A stretch of DNA of 32,099 nucleotides, from contig NZ_JAAKZV010000077.1 in NCBI RefSeq assembly GCF_011044975.1, positions 1-32,099 on the forward strand. Direction: 5' to 3'. Position numbers and translations under genes: made by a program. Shown in pieces: positions 8,409 through 20,058 of the stretch. This DNA comes from Streptomyces coryli (GTDB taxonomy: Bacteria > Actinomycetota > Actinomycetes > Streptomycetales > Streptomycetaceae). Each line of letters starts with the position of its first letter. The first letter of the stretch is position 1. The notes beneath the pieces were generated by a model. The model saw only the letters and a program-made list of their open reading frames with translations. It made no database searches and was not told where the DNA came from.

Positions 8409-10310
8409 TCAGACCGCCCTCATGAACAAGGTGGCGGCGATCAGCACCGCGGCACCGCCGAACATCGAGACCGCATACGAGCGGACGAAGCCGTTCTGCA
8501 CCCGCCGCATCCGGCCGGAGAGGCCTCCGACGGTGGCGGCGGTGCCGTTGACCACGCCGTCCACGACCTTGTGGTCGAGGTAGACGAGGCTGCGGGTGAG
8601 GTGCTCGCCGCCGCGGACCAGGACCACGTGGTTGACGTCGTCCTGGAGCAGGTCGCGGCGGGCGGCCCAGGTGAGCGCGTTGCCGCGCGGGGCGACGGCC
8701 GGAACGGGCCGGCGGCCGTACTTCACCCAGGCCAGCGCCACGCCGAGCACCATCGCGGTGACCGCGGAGCCGGTGATCAGCGGGACGTTCAGGGGTTCGG
8801 GCAGGTGCCCGTGCTCGTAGCCGGTGACCGGCTCCAGCCAGTGCACGAACCGCTCGCCGAGGTTGAAGATGAAGCCGGCCGCGACCGAGCCGGCCGCCAG
8901 GATCACCATCGGGATGGTCATGGTCTTCGGCGACTCGTGCGGGTGCGGCAGCTCGCCGTTCTCGTCCGGCTGCCAGCGCTTCTCGCCGAAGAACGTCATC
9001 AGCATCATGCGCGTCATGTAGAACGCGGTGATCGCCGCACCCAGCAGGGCCACAGAGCCGAAGATCCAGCCCTGCGTCGCACCCCGGGCGAAGGCCGCCT
9101 CGATGAGGTGGTCCTTGGAGTAGAAGCCGGACAGGAACGGGAAGCCGATGATGGCCAGATAGCCGAGCCCGAAGGTGACGAAGGTGACCGGCATGTACTT
9201 CCGCAGGCCCCCGTACTTCCGCATGTCGACCTCGTCGTTCATGCCGTGCATGACGGAGCCGGCGCCGAGGAAGAGCCCGGCCTTGAAGAAGCCGTGGGTG
9301 ACCAGGTGCATGATCGCGAAGACGTAGCCGATCGGGCCGAGGCCCGCGGCCAGCACCATGTAGCCGATCTGCGACATCGTCGAGCCGGCCAGGCCCTTCT
9401 TGATGTCGTCCTTCGCGCAACCGACGATCGCACCGAAGAGGAGCGTTACGGCCCCGACCACCATGACCGCCGTCTGCGCGTCCGGAGCCCCGTTGAAGAT
9501 GGCTCCGGAGCGGACGATCAGATACACGCCCGCCGTCACCATCGTCGCCGCGTGGATCAGCGCCGACACCGGCGTCGGGCCCTCCATCGCGTCGCCGAGC
9601 CACGACTGCAGCGGCACCTGGGCCGACTTGCCGCAGGCCGCGAGGAGCAGCATCAGGCCGATGGCCGTCAGCTTCGACTCGCCCGCCTCGGTGGCGTTTG
9701 CCAGCACCGGCCCGAAGGCGAAGGTGCCGAACGTGGTGAACATCAGCATGATCGCGACCGAAAGACCGAAGTCGCCGACCCGGTTGACGATGAACGCCTT
9801 CTTCGCCGCCGTCGCCGCGCTCGGCTTGTGCTGCCAGAAGCCGATCAGCAGGTACGAGGCGAGGCCGACGCCCTCCCAGCCGACGTACAGCAGCAGGTAG
9901 TTGTCGGCGATGACCAGCAGCAGCATGGCTGCCAGGAAGAGGTTCAGATAGCCGAAGAACCGGCGGCGGCGCTCGTCGTGCTCCATGTACCCGACCGAGT
10001 ACAGGTGGATGAGCGAGCCGACGCCGGTGATCAGCAGCACGAACGTCATCGACAGCTGATCGAGCTGGAAGGCGACGTCGGCCTGGAAATCGCCGACCGG
10101 CACCCAGCTGAACAGGTGGCTGTGCAGCGCCCGGTGCTCCCCGTCCTTGCCGAGCATGTCGGTGAAGAGGACGAGGCCGAACGCGAAGGAAAGAAAGGCG
10201 AGACCGGTGCCGAGCCAGTGGCCCGTACGGTCCAGGCGACGCCCGCCGCAGAGCAGCACCGCCGCGCCCAGCAGCGGCGCCGCGACGAGCAGTCCGATGA
10301 GTGACTCCAC
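8409..10310 (-). CDS. nuoL: NADH-quinone oxidoreductase subunit L
   Basis: The 633-residue protein is the distal antiporter-like proton pump of complex I, which also carries the long lateral helix at its C-terminus. Signature features are the conserved Glu146 in [16 protein letters not shown], Lys228 in [17 protein letters not shown], and the His253 region [18 protein letters not shown]-terminal region (about 520-600) holds the amphipathic lateral helix and is followed by a final membrane segment. The GTG start at 10310 has AAGGGG 8 bp upstream and lies 12 bp after nuoK. Confidence 0.97.
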   Translation of the reverse strand: MESLIGLLVAAPLLGAAVLLCGGRRLDRTGHWLGTGLAFLSFAFGLVLFTDMLGKDGEHRALHSHLFSWVPVGDFQADVAFQLDQLSMTFVLLITGVGSLIHLYSVGYMEHDERRRRFFGYLNLFLAAMLLLVIADNYLLLYVGWEGVGLASYLLIGFWQHKPSAATAAKKAFIVNRVGDFGLSVAIMLMFTTFGTFAFGPVLANATEAGESKLTAIGLMLLLAACGKSAQVPLQSWLGDAMEGPTPVSALIHAATMVTAGVYLIVRSGAIFNGAPDAQTAVMVVGAVTLLFGAIVGCAKDDIKKGLAGSTMSQIGYMVLAAGLGPIGYVFAIMHLVTHGFFKAGLFLGAGSVMHGMNDEVDMRKYGGLRKYMPVTFVTFGLGYLAIIGFPFLSGFYSKDHLIEAAFARGATQGWIFGSVALLGAAITAFYMTRMMLMTFFGEKRWQPDENGELPHPHESPKTMTIPMVILAAGSVAAGFIFNLGERFVHWLEPVTGYEHGHLPEPLNVPLITGSAVTAMVLGVALAWVKYGRRPVPAVAPRGNALTWAARRDLLQDDVNHVVLVRGGEHLTRSLVYLDHKVVDGVVNGTAATVGGLSGRMRRVQNGFVRSYAVSMFGGAAVLIAATLFMRAV

Positions 10311-10322
10311 TGGTGCGTCCCC

Positions 10323-10622
10323 TTACAGCTTCATCAGAGAGGCGTCGTCGACCGAGGCCGAGTGGCGGGAGCGGTAGACCGTCACGATGATCGCGAGGCC
10401 CACGACCACCTCCGCGGCCGCGACGACCATCGTGAAGAACGCGATGATCTGGCCGTCGAGGTTGCCGTGCATCCGCGAGAAGGTGACGAACGCCAGGTTG
10501 CAGGCGTTCAGCATCAGCTCGACGCACATGAAGACCACGATCGCGTTCCGCCGGATCAGCACCCCTGCCGCGCCGATGGTGAAGAGCAGCGCGGAGAGGA
10601 AGAGGTAGTTGACCGGGTTCAT
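10323..10622 (-). CDS. nuoK: NADH-quinone oxidoreductase subunit K
   Basis: This 99-residue, three-helix membrane subunit links the quinone-side proton path to the antiporter-like subunits. The two membrane glutamates essential in E. coli NuoK (Glu36 and Glu72) are present here as Glu35 ([13 protein letters not shown]) and Glu71 ([13 protein letters not shown]). Length matches the family. The ATG at 10622 directly follows the nuoJ stop with no gap. Confidence 0.97.
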   Translation of the reverse strand: MNPVNYLFLSALLFTIGAAGVLIRRNAIVVFMCVELMLNACNLAFVTFSRMHGNLDGQIIAFFTMVVAAAEVVVGLAIIVTVYRSRHSASVDDASLMKL

Positions 10623-11504
10623 CTACTTGGTCACCTCCTTCTCGGTCTCGGCCTTGTCGGCACCCTCGGCCGCGGCCCGCTGGTGGTCCTGCTGCGCCTG
10701 GCCCGGCAGCGTCGTCCGGCCCTGGTAAGCGGACGTCCGGTTCTCCAGCGCCGCCAGGTCGTTGACCGCCTCCTGGGAGACGTCGCGGATCTGGCCGCGG
10801 TCGCGCAGCGTCTTGATGACGGTGAGGTCGGAGGTGCTGCCGTCGGGCAGCAGGCCCGCGATGTCGACCGCGTTGTGCCGGGCGTAGACGCCGGGGGCGG
10901 GCAGCGGCGGCACGTGCGTGCCCTCCTTGACCCGGTTGGCGGCCTGCTCGCGCTGGCTGAGCGGCTTCTCGGTCTTCTCCTTGTGGGTGAGCACCATGCC
11001 GGCGACGGCCGCGGTGATCAGCAGCGCGCCGGTGAGCTCGAAGGCGAAGACGTACTTGGTGAAGATGAGCTCGGCCAGGCCGTGGACGTTGCCAGGCTTG
11101 TTGGCGGCGGCCAGGCCGTTGAAGTCCTTCAGGCCCGCGTTGCCGATGCCGGCCATCAGCAGGATGCCGAAGCCGATGCCGCAGGCGGCGGCCCACCAGC
11201 GCTGGCCCTTGATGGTCTCCTTCAGCGAGTCGGTCGCCGTAATGCCGACCAGCATCAGCACGAAGAGGAAGAGCATCATGACCGCGCCCGTGTAGACGAC
11301 GATCTGGACGACGCCGAGGAAGTAGGCCCCGTTGGCGAGGTAGAAGACGGCGAGGATCACCATCGTCCCGGCGAGGCAGAGCGCGGAGTGCACGGAGCGG
11401 CGCATCAGCACGGTGCCGAGCGCGCCCGCGACCGCGAAGATCGCCAGGACCCAGAACTGGGCGGCTTCGCCGCTCGAGGTCTGGTAGGCGGCCAGAGCGT
11501 TCAT
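10623..11504 (-). CDS. nuoJ: NADH-quinone oxidoreductase subunit J
   Basis: NuoJ is a membrane subunit near the quinone channel. The first 172 or so residues form five membrane helices, including the conserved [20 protein letters not shown] helix with its pi-bulge-type glycine/tyrosine motif. The 293-residue total is much longer than E. coli NuoJ (184): about 118 hydrophilic, charged residues (175-293, ending EKEVTK) form a cytosolic tail. Long tails are known in actinobacterial NuoJ. The ATG overlaps the nuoI stop by 4 bp and has an AGGCCTCGG-region purine-rich ribosome site upstream. Confidence 0.96.
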   Translation of the reverse strand: MNALAAYQTSSGEAAQFWVLAIFAVAGALGTVLMRRSVHSALCLAGTMVILAVFYLANGAYFLGVVQIVVYTGAVMMLFLFVLMLVGITATDSLKETIKGQRWWAAACGIGFGILLMAGIGNAGLKDFNGLAAANKPGNVHGLAELIFTKYVFAFELTGALLITAAVAGMVLTHKEKTEKPLSQREQAANRVKEGTHVPPLPAPGVYARHNAVDIAGLLPDGSTSDLTVIKTLRDRGQIRDVSQEAVNDLAALENRTSAYQGRTTLPGQAQQDHQRAAAEGADKAETEKEVTK

Positions 11505-12085
11505 GCCGAGGCCTCCTCAGCTGTCTCGCCCTTGCTGACCGCCACCTGCTGCTCGGTCCCCGGCGCGGCCTCGGTGACGAGCCCGCTGTAGTAGTCCTTC
11601 TCGGTCATCCCCGGGAAGATCGCGTGCGGCGAGTCGACCATGCCCTCGGTCAGGCCGACGAGCAGCTCGTCCTTGGTGTAGATGAGCGACTCGCGGCTGC
11701 GGTCGGCCAGTTCGTACTCGTTCGTCATGGTGAGCGCCCGGGTGGGGCACGCCTCGACGCACAGGCCGCACAGGATGCAGCGCAGATAGTTGATCTGGTA
11801 CGTCCGGCCGTAGCGCTCACCCGGCGAGTAGCGCTCCTCCTCGGTGTTGTCCGCGCCCTCCACGTAGATCGCGTCGGCGGGACAGGCCCAGGCGCACAGC
11901 TCGCAGCCGATGCACTTCTCCAGCCCGTCCGGGTGCCGGTTGAGCTGGTGGCGGCCGTGGAAGCGGGGCGCCGTCGGCTTCTTGTACTCCGGGTACTGCT
12001 CGGTCAGCCGCTTCTTGAACATGGCCTTGAAGGTCACGCCGAAGCCGGCGACGGGGTTGAGCCTCTTGGGCTTGTCGTCAGACAC
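11501..12085 (-). CDS. nuoI: NADH-quinone oxidoreductase subunit I (two 4Fe-4S clusters)
   Basis: This 194-residue peripheral-arm subunit carries the N6a and N6b clusters that pass electrons toward NuoB. Two ferredoxin motifs are seen: [12 protein letters not shown] (Cys58, 61, 64, 68) and [12 protein letters not shown] (Cys103, 106, 109, 113). I chose the GTG at 12085 because AGGAGG lies 6 bp upstream. An in-frame ATG at 12118 has no ribosome site and would overlap nuoH by 41 bp. The C-terminal 50 residues (about 145-194) are acidic and extend past the ferredoxin fold. Confidence 0.95.
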   Translation of the reverse strand: MSDDKPKRLNPVAGFGVTFKAMFKKRLTEQYPEYKKPTAPRFHGRHQLNRHPDGLEKCIGCELCAWACPADAIYVEGADNTEEERYSPGERYGRTYQINYLRCILCGLCVEACPTRALTMTNEYELADRSRESLIYTKDELLVGLTEGMVDSPHAIFPGMTEKDYYSGLVTEAAPGTEQQVAVSKGETAEEASA

Positions 12086-13436
12086 CCTCGGCCTCCTGCT
12101 TATCAATAGAGGTGCCATCAGCTGTGGTCTCGGCGCCCGAGCCGACCAGCTCGCGCTCCTGCTTGTGGCGCGAGGGACGGCGCGGTACGGGCGGCAGGGA
12201 CTGCCCCGGCAGCGGGGGTACGGGGAATCCGCCGGCGACCGGGTCGAAGGCGGGCTCCGGCTCGGCCTCCTTCTCGCCGCTCCGGAAGAAGTCGATGACG
12301 AAGGAGATGAGCAGCAGCGCGATGACGGCGCCGGCGACGTACATCACGATGTCGGCGAAGTCGTAGTTCTCGTTGCGCAGCGCGCGCACCGTGGCGACGA
12401 GCATCAGCCACACCATCGAGACCGGGATGAGGACCTTCCACCCCAGCTTCATGAACTGGTCGTAGCGGACCCGGGGCAGCGCGGCCCTGATCCAGACGAA
12501 GCCGAAGATCAGCAGCACCAGCTTGCCGAGGAACCACAGCAACGGCCACCAGCCCTCGTTGGCGCCCGCCCAGACGGTGCTGATGGGCGCGGGCGCCCGC
12601 CAGCCGCCGAGGAACATGGTCACCGCGATCATCGAGACGGTGACCAGGTGGACGTACTCGGAGAGCATGAAGAGCGCGAACTTGATCGACGAATACTCGG
12701 TGTTGTAGCCGCCGACCAGGTCGCCCTCGGACTCCGGCATGTCGAAGGGCGGGCGGTGCGATTCGCCGACCATCGCGACCAGATAGATCAGGAACGAGAC
12801 CGGCAGCAGCACCGCGTACCAGCGGTCCCCCTGGCCCTCGACGATGGTGGACGTGGACAGCGAGCCGCTGTACATGAACACCGCGGCGAAGCTCAGCCCC
12901 ATCGCGACCTCGTACGAGATCACCTGGGCGGTGGCGCGGACGCCGCCGAGCAGCGGGTAGGTCGAGCCCGACGCCCAGCCGGCCAGCACCACGCCGTACG
13001 CGGCGATGGACGCCGTGGCGAGCACGTACAGCATCGACACCGGGATGTCGGTGAGCTGCATCGTGGTGCGCTCGCCGAAGATCGAGATCTGGTTGTCGGC
13101 CGGGCCGAAGGGGATGACGGCGACGGCCATGAAGGCGGGGACGGCGGCGAGGATGGGCGCGAGCAAGTAGACGAACTTGTGCGCGCCCTTGACGACGATG
13201 TCCTCCTTCAGCATCAGCTTGACGCCGTCGGCGAGGGACTGCAGCAGCCCCCAGGGGCCGTGCCGGTTGGGGCCGATGCGCAGCTGCATCCAGCCGAGGA
13301 CCTTGCGCTCGGCCACGATGGAGATGAGCACGGTCAGCATGATCAGGGCGAAGCAGAAGACCGCTTTGATGGCGATCAGCCACCACGGGTCGCGCCCGAA
13401 CATGCTGAGGTCCTCGGCGGCCAGGAACGTGTTCAT
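12078..13436 (-). CDS. nuoH: NADH-quinone oxidoreductase subunit H
   Basis: The 452-residue subunit anchors the peripheral arm and shapes the quinone-binding chamber and the start of the proton path. Family segments include [21 protein letters not shown] and the acidic loop [25 protein letters not shown] (quoted here in two parts: [13 protein letters not shown] and [12 protein letters not shown]), with eight membrane helices. Beyond the last helix, residues 386-452 form a Pro-rich then charged tail not found in E. coli NuoH (325 residues). Its ATG overlaps the nuoG stop by 4 bp and its end overlaps the nuoI start by 8 bp, so translation is probably coupled on both sides. Confidence 0.96.
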   Translation of the reverse strand: MNTFLAAEDLSMFGRDPWWLIAIKAVFCFALIMLTVLISIVAERKVLGWMQLRIGPNRHGPWGLLQSLADGVKLMLKEDIVVKGAHKFVYLLAPILAAVPAFMAVAVIPFGPADNQISIFGERTTMQLTDIPVSMLYVLATASIAAYGVVLAGWASGSTYPLLGGVRATAQVISYEVAMGLSFAAVFMYSGSLSTSTIVEGQGDRWYAVLLPVSFLIYLVAMVGESHRPPFDMPESEGDLVGGYNTEYSSIKFALFMLSEYVHLVTVSMIAVTMFLGGWRAPAPISTVWAGANEGWWPLLWFLGKLVLLIFGFVWIRAALPRVRYDQFMKLGWKVLIPVSMVWLMLVATVRALRNENYDFADIVMYVAGAVIALLLISFVIDFFRSGEKEAEPEPAFDPVAGGFPVPPLPGQSLPPVPRRPSRHKQERELVGSGAETTADGTSIDKQEAEGV

Positions 13437-15925
13437 GCCTGCACCTCACTGCCGGTCTTGCCGATCTTCACGACATCGCCCGGTACGGCACCCGTGTCCG
13501 AGGCGACGCCGTCGCCCGCCGACTGCAGCGGCAGCCAGACCACCTGGTCCGGCATCTCCGGCGTTACGGCGAGCGGGAACTGCACCGCGCCCGCCGGTCC
13601 TGTCACCGTCACCGTGTCGCCGTCCGCCGCGCCGACCTGCGCCGCCGTGGCCTCCGACAGCCGCGCGAGGGCGGCGTGCCGGGTGCCGGCGAGGGCCGAG
13701 TCGCCGTCCTGCAGCCGGCCCTGGTCCAGCAGCAGGCGGTGGCCCGCCAGTACCGCCTCGCCGGTGCCGGGCTCCCGCAGCGGGCGCGGGATCTCGGCCG
13801 GGACGACGGCGCGGGCGCCGGTCCAGGAGCCGAGCCGGCCGTATTCGGCGCGGATGGTGCGGAGGTCGGGGAGGCCGAGGTGGAGGTCCATCTCGTCGGC
13901 GAGCATGTTCAGCACCCGCGCGTCCACCGGCGAGGTCCGCCGCGTCATCTGGTCCGGCTTGAGCGAGGCCTCGAACGGCCGCGCCCTGCCTTCCCAGTTG
14001 AGGAAGGTGCCCGACTTCTCGGCGACCGCCGCCACCGGGAAGACGACGTCCGCCCGCTCGGTGACCTCGCTCGGCCGCTGCTCCAGGCTGATCAGGAAGC
14101 CGACCGCGTCGAGCGCCCGGCGGGCCTCCGCCGGGTCCGGCAGGTCCGCGACCTCGACACCGCCGACGACCAGCGCGGCGAGCTCGCCGTTCTCGGCGGC
14201 CGACAGGATCTGGCCGGTGTCCCGGCCTGCCCGGGACGGGAGTTCGCCGAGGCCCCAGGCGGCCGCGGTCTGCGCCCGCGCGTCCGGGTCGGTGGCGGGG
14301 CGGCCGCCGGGCAGCAGCCCGGGCAGCGCGCCCGCCTCGATCGCGGCGCGCTCGCCAGCCCGGCGCGGGATCCACGCGAGCGTGGCCCCGGTGGCTTCGG
14401 CGGCGCGGGCCGCGGCGGTCAGCCCGCCGGGCACGGCCGCGAGCCGCTCGCCGACGATGACGACCGCGCCTTCGGTACGAATCGCGTCCGACGCCGCCTT
14501 GCCGTCATCGCCCAGACCCGCGCCGGTGACCAGCGCGTCCAGCCACCCGGGCTCCGTACCCGGTCCGGCCGGCAGCAGGGTGCCGCCCGCCTTCTCCAGG
14601 CCGCGGGTGGTGTGGGTGGCGAGGGCGTAGACCTTCTGGCCGTGCTTCTTCCAGGCCTTGCGCAGCTTCAGGAAGACGCCGGGCGCCTCCTCCTCCGCCT
14701 CCAGGCCGACGAGCAGCACGGCGGGGGCGGACTCCAGCTTCTGGTACGTAAGACCGCTGCCGTCGAGGTCGCGGCCGCGCCCGGCGACCTTCGCCGCCAG
14801 GAACTCGGCCTCCTCGGCGGAGTGCACCCGCGCGCGGAAGTCGATGTCGTTCGTGTTCAGCGCGACCCGGGCGAACTTCGCGTAGGCGTAGGCGTCTTCA
14901 GCCGTCAGCCGGCCGCCGGTCAGCATCGCGGACCGGCCGCGCGCCGCCGTAAGACCTTCAGCCGCGGCCGCGAGCGCCTCCGGCCAGCTCGCCTCGCGCA
15001 GCGAGCCGGTCTCGGCGTCCCGTACCAGCGGGGTGGTCAAACGGTCGGGCAGCTGTGCGTAGCGGAAGCCGAAGCGGCCCTTGTCGCACATCCACTCCTC
15101 GTTGACCTCGGGGTCGTTCTGCGCCAGCCGCCGGAGCACCTTGCCGCGCCGGTGGTCGGTACGGGTGGCGCAGCCGCCGGCGCAGTGCTCGCACACGGAA
15201 GGCGACGACGTCAGGTCGAAGGGCCGCGAGCGGAAGCGATACGCCTTCGACGTCAGCGCACCCACCGGGCAGATCTGAATCGTGTTGCCCGAGAAGTACG
15301 ACTCGAAGGGGTCGCCCTGGCCCGTACCCACCTGCTGCAGCGCGCCGCGCTCCAGCAGCTCGATCATCGGGTCGCCGGCGATCTGGTTCGAGAAGCGGGT
15401 GCAGCGGGCGCAGAGCACGCAGCGCTCGCGGTCCAGCAGCACCTGCTCGCTGATCGGCACCGGCTTCTCGAAGGTGCGCTTCTTGCCGTCGAAGCGGCTG
15501 TCGGCCTGGCCGTGCGACATCGCCTGGTTCTGCAGCGGGCATTCGCCGCCCTTGTCGCAGACCGGGCAGTCGAGGGGGTGATTGATGAGCAGCAGCTCCA
15601 TCACGCCCTTCTGCGCCTTCTCCGCGACCTGGGAGGACAGCTGGGTCTTGACGACCATGCCGTCGGTGCAGGTGATGGTGCAGGAGGCCATCGGCTTGCG
15701 CTGGCCCTCGACCTCGACGATGCACTGCCGGCAGGCGCCGGCCGGGTCGAGGAGCGGATGGTCGCAGAAGCGCGGGATCTCGATGCCGAGCTGCTCGGCG
15801 GCGCGGATCACCAGCGTGCCCTTGGGGACGCTGAGCTCGACGCCGTCGATGGTCAGCGAGACAAGATCCTCGGGCGGGATCGCCGCCTCCCCGCCCCCGG
15901 TTGGAGCGGACGTGGTGACGGTCAT
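13433..15925 (-). CDS. nuoG: NADH-quinone oxidoreductase subunit G
   Basis: This 830-residue subunit is the large iron-sulfur protein of the NADH module. The N-terminal part has a 2Fe-2S site (Cys54, 65, 68, 82), the N5 site with its unusual histidine ligand (His116, Cys120, 123, 129) and N4 (Cys169, 172, 175, 219). A further motif CxxCxxxCx27C (Cys245, 248, 252, 280) matches the off-pathway N7 cluster of bacterial enzymes. The rest is a molybdopterin-oxidoreductase-like fold, catalytically inert in complex I. The ATG at 15925 has AGGAGG 7 bp upstream and overlaps the nuoF stop by 4 bp. Confidence 0.96.
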   Translation of the reverse strand: MTVTTSAPTGGGEAAIPPEDLVSLTIDGVELSVPKGTLVIRAAEQLGIEIPRFCDHPLLDPAGACRQCIVEVEGQRKPMASCTITCTDGMVVKTQLSSQVAEKAQKGVMELLLINHPLDCPVCDKGGECPLQNQAMSHGQADSRFDGKKRTFEKPVPISEQVLLDRERCVLCARCTRFSNQIAGDPMIELLERGALQQVGTGQGDPFESYFSGNTIQICPVGALTSKAYRFRSRPFDLTSSPSVCEHCAGGCATRTDHRRGKVLRRLAQNDPEVNEEWMCDKGRFGFRYAQLPDRLTTPLVRDAETGSLREASWPEALAAAAEGLTAARGRSAMLTGGRLTAEDAYAYAKFARVALNTNDIDFRARVHSAEEAEFLAAKVAGRGRDLDGSGLTYQKLESAPAVLLVGLEAEEEAPGVFLKLRKAWKKHGQKVYALATHTTRGLEKAGGTLLPAGPGTEPGWLDALVTGAGLGDDGKAASDAIRTEGAVVIVGERLAAVPGGLTAAARAAEATGATLAWIPRRAGERAAIEAGALPGLLPGGRPATDPDARAQTAAAWGLGELPSRAGRDTGQILSAAENGELAALVVGGVEVADLPDPAEARRALDAVGFLISLEQRPSEVTERADVVFPVAAVAEKSGTFLNWEGRARPFEASLKPDQMTRRTSPVDARVLNMLADEMDLHLGLPDLRTIRAEYGRLGSWTGARAVVPAEIPRPLREPGTGEAVLAGHRLLLDQGRLQDGDSALAGTRHAALARLSEATAAQVGAADGDTVTVTGPAGAVQFPLAVTPEMPDQVVWLPLQSAGDGVASDTGAVPGDVVKIGKTGSEVQA

Positions 15926-17265
15926 GCGTCCACCTCCTGGTCGGACCACAGGGTCGACTTTCTCGGGTCGAAGGGGCAGCCCTTGCCCGTGATGTGCTGC
16001 TCGTACTCCGCGCGGAAGTGCTTGAAGGACGAGGCGATGGGGGCCGCGGCGCCGTCGCCGAGGGCGCAGAAGGACTTGCCGTTGATGTTGTCGGCGATGT
16101 CCGCGACCTTGTCGAGGTCGGCCATCTCGCCCTTGCCGGCCTCGATGTCGCGCAGCAGCTGGACCAGCCAGTACGTGCCCTCGCGGCAGGGCGTGCACTT
16201 GCCGCAGGACTCGTGGGCGTAGAACTCGGTCCAGCGGGTGACGGCCCGTACGACACACGTGGTCTCGTCGAAGCACTGCAGCGCCTTGGTGCCGAGCATC
16301 GACCCTGCACCGCCGACGCCCTCGTAATCCAACGGCACATCAAGGTGCTCGTCGGTGAGCATCGGGGTCGAAGAGCCGCCCGGCGTCCAGAACTTCAGGC
16401 GGTGGCCAGGGCGCATGCCGCCGCTCATGTCGAGCAGCTGCCGCAGCGTGATGCCGAGCGGCGCCTCGTACTGGCCGGGGCGGGCGACGTGGCCGCTCAG
16501 CGAGTACAGCGTGAAGCCCGGGGACTTCTCGCTGCCCATGGAGCGGAACCACTCCTTGCCCTTGTTCATGATCGCGGGCACCGAGGCGATGGACTCGACG
16601 TTGTTCACCACAGTGGGGCAGGCGTAGAGCCCCTCGACCGCCGGGAACGGCGGCCGCAGGCGCGGCTGTCCGCGCCGGCCCTCGAGGGAGTCGAGCAGCG
16701 CCGTTTCCTCGCCGCAGATGTACGCGCCGGCGCCGGCGTGCACCGTCAGCTCCAGGTCCAGGCCCGAGCCGAGGATGTTCTTGCCGAGGTAGCCCGCCGC
16801 ATACGCCTCCCGGACCGCCTCGTGCAGGCGGCGCAGCACCGGCACGGCCTCGCCGCGCAGGTAGATGAAGGCGTGGTTGGAGCGGATCGCGTGGCAGGCG
16901 ATCACGATGCCCTCGACCAGCGAGTGCGGGTTGGCGAAGAGCAGCGGGATGTCTTTGCACGTCCCCGGCTCGGACTCGTCCGCGTTCACCACGAGGTAGT
17001 GCGGCTTGCCGTCGCCCTGCGGGATGAACTGCCACTTCATGCCGGTCGGGAAGCCCGCGCCGCCGCGGCCGCGCAGGCCCGAGTCCTTCACGTACGCGAT
17101 GACGTCGTCCGGCGGCATCTGCAGGGCCTTGCGCAGACCCTCGTAGCCCTCGTGGCGGTGGTACGCGTCCAGCGTCCAGGCGTCCTCCGCGTCCCAGAAG
17201 GAGGACAGGACCGGGGTGAGCAGCTTCTCCGGGCTGTGCTCGTTGACTTCAGTGGTCACGGTCAT
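15922..17265 (-). CDS. nuoF: NADH-quinone oxidoreductase subunit F (NADH/FMN site)
   Basis: NuoF oxidises NADH through FMN and passes electrons to cluster N3. The 447-residue protein shows the NADH/FMN glycine-rich motif [13 protein letters not shown] (66-78), the FMN segment [12 protein letters not shown], the motif [14 protein letters not shown], and the 4Fe-4S motif [14 protein letters not shown] (Cys354, 357, 360) with the fourth ligand Cys400. The ATG at 17265 lies 7 bp after GGAGG and shares one base with the nuoE stop (TGATG). A GTG immediately upstream at 17268 is the alternative. Confidence 0.97.
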   Translation of the reverse strand: MTVTTEVNEHSPEKLLTPVLSSFWDAEDAWTLDAYHRHEGYEGLRKALQMPPDDVIAYVKDSGLRGRGGAGFPTGMKWQFIPQGDGKPHYLVVNADESEPGTCKDIPLLFANPHSLVEGIVIACHAIRSNHAFIYLRGEAVPVLRRLHEAVREAYAAGYLGKNILGSGLDLELTVHAGAGAYICGEETALLDSLEGRRGQPRLRPPFPAVEGLYACPTVVNNVESIASVPAIMNKGKEWFRSMGSEKSPGFTLYSLSGHVARPGQYEAPLGITLRQLLDMSGGMRPGHRLKFWTPGGSSTPMLTDEHLDVPLDYEGVGGAGSMLGTKALQCFDETTCVVRAVTRWTEFYAHESCGKCTPCREGTYWLVQLLRDIEAGKGEMADLDKVADIADNINGKSFCALGDGAAAPIASSFKHFRAEYEQHITGKGCPFDPRKSTLWSDQEVDA

Positions 17266-18005
17266 CACTCCCCCTCCTCTGCGTCGCGCGGGGAGACGAC
17301 CCGGCCGGGCGCCGACTCGCCCTTGGCGAGCTTCAGCCCGGCGAGCGAGGCCGGTCCCGCGCCGCCGCTCTCCGCCACGGCGCCCTCGCGCTGGTCGGGG
17401 AAGCCGGCGAGGATGCGTGCGGTGTCCTTGAAGGTGCACAGCTTGGCGCCGCGCGTCGGCTGCACGTCGCGGCCCGCGCGCAGGTCGTCGACCAGCTGCT
17501 TCGCCGATTCGACGGTCTGGTTGTCGAAGAACTCCCAGTTGACCATCACGACGGGCGCGTAGTCGCAGGCCGCGTTGCACTCGATGTGCTCCACGGTGAC
17601 CTTGCCGTCGTCGGTGGTCTCGCCGTTGCCGACGCCCAGGTGGGTCTGCAGCTCCTCGAAGATGGCGTCGCCGCCCATCACCGCGCAGAGCGTGTTGGTG
17701 CAGACGCCGACCTGGTAGTCGCCGGAGGGCTTGCGGCGGTACATCGTGTAGAAGGTGGCCACCGCGGTCACCTCCGCCGTGGTCAGGCCGAGCTGGTCCG
17801 CGCAGAACTGCATGCCGGTGCGGGTGACATGGCCCTCCTCCGACTGCACCAGGTGCAGCATCGGGAGCAGCGCGGAGCGGCTGTCGGGGTAGCGGGAGAT
17901 GATCTCCTTCGCGTCCGCCGCGAGCCGTTCCTGCACCTCGGGCTCGTATGCGGGAGCCGGCAGCTGTGGCATCCCCAGCTGGATGCTCTGATCGGCCGTG
18001 GTCAC
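17265..18005 (-). CDS. nuoE: NADH-quinone oxidoreductase subunit E (2Fe-2S)
   Basis: This 246-residue thioredoxin-like subunit carries cluster N1a in the NADH module. Its ligands are Cys102 and Cys107 ([12 protein letters not shown]) and Cys143 and Cys147 ([10 protein letters not shown]). It is longer than E. coli NuoE (166); the extra sequence is an N-terminal arm of about 20 residues and a C-terminal tail (about 205-246) that is Ala/Gly/Glu-rich and probably disordered. The GTG start at 18005 overlaps the nuoD stop by 4 bp, with GGGAGG upstream. Confidence 0.95.
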   Translation of the reverse strand: MTTADQSIQLGMPQLPAPAYEPEVQERLAADAKEIISRYPDSRSALLPMLHLVQSEEGHVTRTGMQFCADQLGLTTAEVTAVATFYTMYRRKPSGDYQVGVCTNTLCAVMGGDAIFEELQTHLGVGNGETTDDGKVTVEHIECNAACDYAPVVMVNWEFFDNQTVESAKQLVDDLRAGRDVQPTRGAKLCTFKDTARILAGFPDQREGAVAESGGAGPASLAGLKLAKGESAPGRVVSPRDAEEGE

Positions 18006-19324
18006 CGGTCGACGCCTCCCATCACGGGGTCGATGGACGCCACCGCGACGATCACGTCGGCGACCTGGCCGCCCTCGCACATCGCCGCCATGGCCTGCAG
18101 GTTGGTGAAGGAGGGGTCGCGGTAGTGGACCCGGTAGGGCCGGGTGCCGCCGTCGCTGACCGCGTGCACGCCGAGCTCGCCCTTGGCGGACTCGACGGCC
18201 GTGTAGGCCTGGCCCGGCGGGACCCGGAAGCCCTCCGTCACCAGCTTGAAGTGGTGGATCAGGGCCTCCATCGAGGTGCCCATGATGTTCCTGATGTGGT
18301 CCAGCGAGTTGCCGAGACCATCGGGGCCCAGCGCCAGCTGCGCCGGCCAGGCGATCTTCTTGTCGCCGACCATGATGGGGCCCGGCTCCAGCCGGTCCAG
18401 GCACTGCTCGACGATGTTCAGCGACTGCCGCATCTCTTCCAGCCGGATGAGGAAGCGCCCGTACGAATCGCAGGTATCGGTGGTCGGCACCTCGAAGTCG
18501 TACGTCTCGTAGCCGCAGTACGGGTCGGACTTGCGCAGGTCGTGCGGCAGTCCGGCCGAGCGCAGCACAGGACCGGTGGCGCCGAGCGCCATGCAGCCGG
18601 TCAGGTCCAGGTAGCCGATGTCCTGCATCCGGGCCTTGAAGACCGGGTTGCCGGTGGCCAGCTGGTCGTATTCGACGAGGTTCTTGCGGAGCTTCTTCAC
18701 CGTCTCCCGGACGGCGTCCACGGCGCCCGGCGGGAGGTCCTGGGCGAGGCCGCCCGGGCGGATGTACGCGTGGTTCATCCGCAGGCCGGTGATCAACTCG
18801 TAGAGATCGAGAATCAGTTCACGGTCGCGGAAGCCGTAGATCATCACGGTGGTGGCGCCGAGCTCCATGCCGCCGGTGGCGATGCACACCAGGTGCGAGG
18901 AGAGCCGGTTCAGCTCCATCAGCAGCACGCGGATGATCGTGGCCCGGTCCGGGATCTCGTCCTCGATGCCGAGCAGCTTCTCGACCGCGAGGCAGTACCC
19001 GGTCTCGTTGAAGAACGAGGTCAGGTAGTCCATGCGCGTGACGAAGGTGGTGCCCTGCGTCCAGGTCCGGTACTCGAGGTTCTTCTCGATGCCGGTGTGC
19101 AGATAGCCGATGCCGCAGCGGGCCTCGGTCACCGTCTCGCCGTCGATCTCCAGGATCAGCCGGAGCACGCCGTGCGTGGACGGGTGCTGCGGGCCCATGT
19201 TGACGACGATCCGCTCGTCGTCGGCGCGGTGCGCGGCCTGGACGACCTCGTCCCAGTCGCCGCCGGTGACGGTGTAGACCTTGCCCTCGGTCGTCTCGCG
19301 GGCGGTTGCTTCAGACGTGCTCAT
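18002..19324 (-). CDS. nuoD: NADH-quinone oxidoreductase subunit D
   Basis: The 440-residue 49-kDa-type subunit forms the quinone-binding cavity together with NuoB and NuoH. The loop [12 protein letters not shown] (HPSTHG at 47-52) and Tyr100 (TRMDYLTSF) correspond to the quinone headgroup-binding residues of the family. The NiFe-hydrogenase-like fold is intact, but the nickel-ligand cysteines are absent, as normal for complex I. NuoC and NuoD are separate genes here, unlike the fused nuoCD of E. coli. The ATG at 19324 shares one base with the nuoC stop (TGATG). Confidence 0.97.
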   Translation of the reverse strand: MSTSEATARETTEGKVYTVTGGDWDEVVQAAHRADDERIVVNMGPQHPSTHGVLRLILEIDGETVTEARCGIGYLHTGIEKNLEYRTWTQGTTFVTRMDYLTSFFNETGYCLAVEKLLGIEDEIPDRATIIRVLLMELNRLSSHLVCIATGGMELGATTVMIYGFRDRELILDLYELITGLRMNHAYIRPGGLAQDLPPGAVDAVRETVKKLRKNLVEYDQLATGNPVFKARMQDIGYLDLTGCMALGATGPVLRSAGLPHDLRKSDPYCGYETYDFEVPTTDTCDSYGRFLIRLEEMRQSLNIVEQCLDRLEPGPIMVGDKKIAWPAQLALGPDGLGNSLDHIRNIMGTSMEALIHHFKLVTEGFRVPPGQAYTAVESAKGELGVHAVSDGGTRPYRVHYRDPSFTNLQAMAAMCEGGQVADVIVAVASIDPVMGGVDR

Positions 19325-20058
19325 CAGCTGTACGACCTCCGCTGGTCGGGAGCCGGGATCTGGGCGCCCTTGTACTCGACGGGGATGCCGCCGAGCGGGT
19401 AGTCCTTGCGCTGCGGGTGGCCCTGCCAGTCGTCGGGCATCATGATCCGCGTCAGCGCGGGATGGCCGTCGAAGATCAGGCCGAAGAAGTCGTACGTCTC
19501 GCGCTCGTGCCAGTCGTTGGTCGGGTAGACGGAGACGACGGACGGGATGTGCGGATCGCTGTCCGGCGCGGAGACCTCCAGCCGGATCAGCCGGCCGTGG
19601 GTGAGCGACCGCAGGTGGTAGACGGCGTGCAGCTCGCGGCCCTTGTCGCCGGGGTAGTGCACGCCGCTGACGCCCGTACACAGCTCGAAGCGCAGCGCCG
19701 GGTCGTCGCGGAGCGTCTTCGCCACCGCCGGGAGGAACTCGCGGGCGATGTGCATGGTCATCTCGCCGCGGTCGATCACGGTCTTCTCGATGACGTTCTC
19801 CGGGACCAGGCCCTGCTCCTCCAGCGCGCCCTCGAGCTCGTCGGCGACTTCGTCGAAATAGCCGCCGTACGGGCGGCTGCTCTCGCCGGGCAGCCGGATC
19901 GACCGGACCAGGCCGCCGTAACCGGAGGTGTCGCCGCCGTTGTTGGCGCCGAACATGCCGCGCTGGACGCGGATCTCCTCGCCGGTGTCGCCGCGCTGGC
20001 CCGGGAGGTTCTGGGCGCTGAGGTCCTTTTCGGGGTTGACCCCGTTGTTGTCGCTCAC
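19324..20058 (-). CDS. nuoC: NADH-quinone oxidoreductase subunit C
   Basis: This 244-residue 30-kDa-type subunit of the peripheral arm bridges NuoD and NuoB. The family signature [20 protein letters not shown] (about 185-204) is present, followed by the conserved [19 protein letters not shown]. The first 45 residues are hydrophilic and Gly/Asn-rich, longer than in many homologues. The GTG at 20058 overlaps the nuoB stop by 4 bp and has a purine-rich AAGGGG upstream. Confidence 0.95.
   Translation of the reverse strand: MSDNNGVNPEKDLSAQNLPGQRGDTGEEIRVQRGMFGANNGGDTSGYGGLVRSIRLPGESSRPYGGYFDEVADELEGALEEQGLVPENVIEKTVIDRGEMTMHIAREFLPAVAKTLRDDPALRFELCTGVSGVHYPGDKGRELHAVYHLRSLTHGRLIRLEVSAPDSDPHIPSVVSVYPTNDWHERETYDFFGLIFDGHPALTRIMMPDDWQGHPQRKDYPLGGIPVEYKGAQIPAPDQRRSYS

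Noticed and set aside
8256-10304. Long plus-strand reading frame (682 codons) opposite nuoL
   Set aside because: It is an antisense shadow created by the GC bias of nuoL, rich in Arg, Asp, His and Gln with no family pattern; the nuoL protein on the other strand is complete.
12086-12118. Upstream ATG start for nuoI
   Set aside because: It lacks a ribosome site and lies within nuoH, while the GTG at 12085 has AGGAGG 6 bp upstream.
13676-16222. Long plus-strand reading frame opposite nuoG and nuoF
   Set aside because: Same GC-bias shadow effect; NuoG and NuoF on the minus strand have all their cluster ligands.
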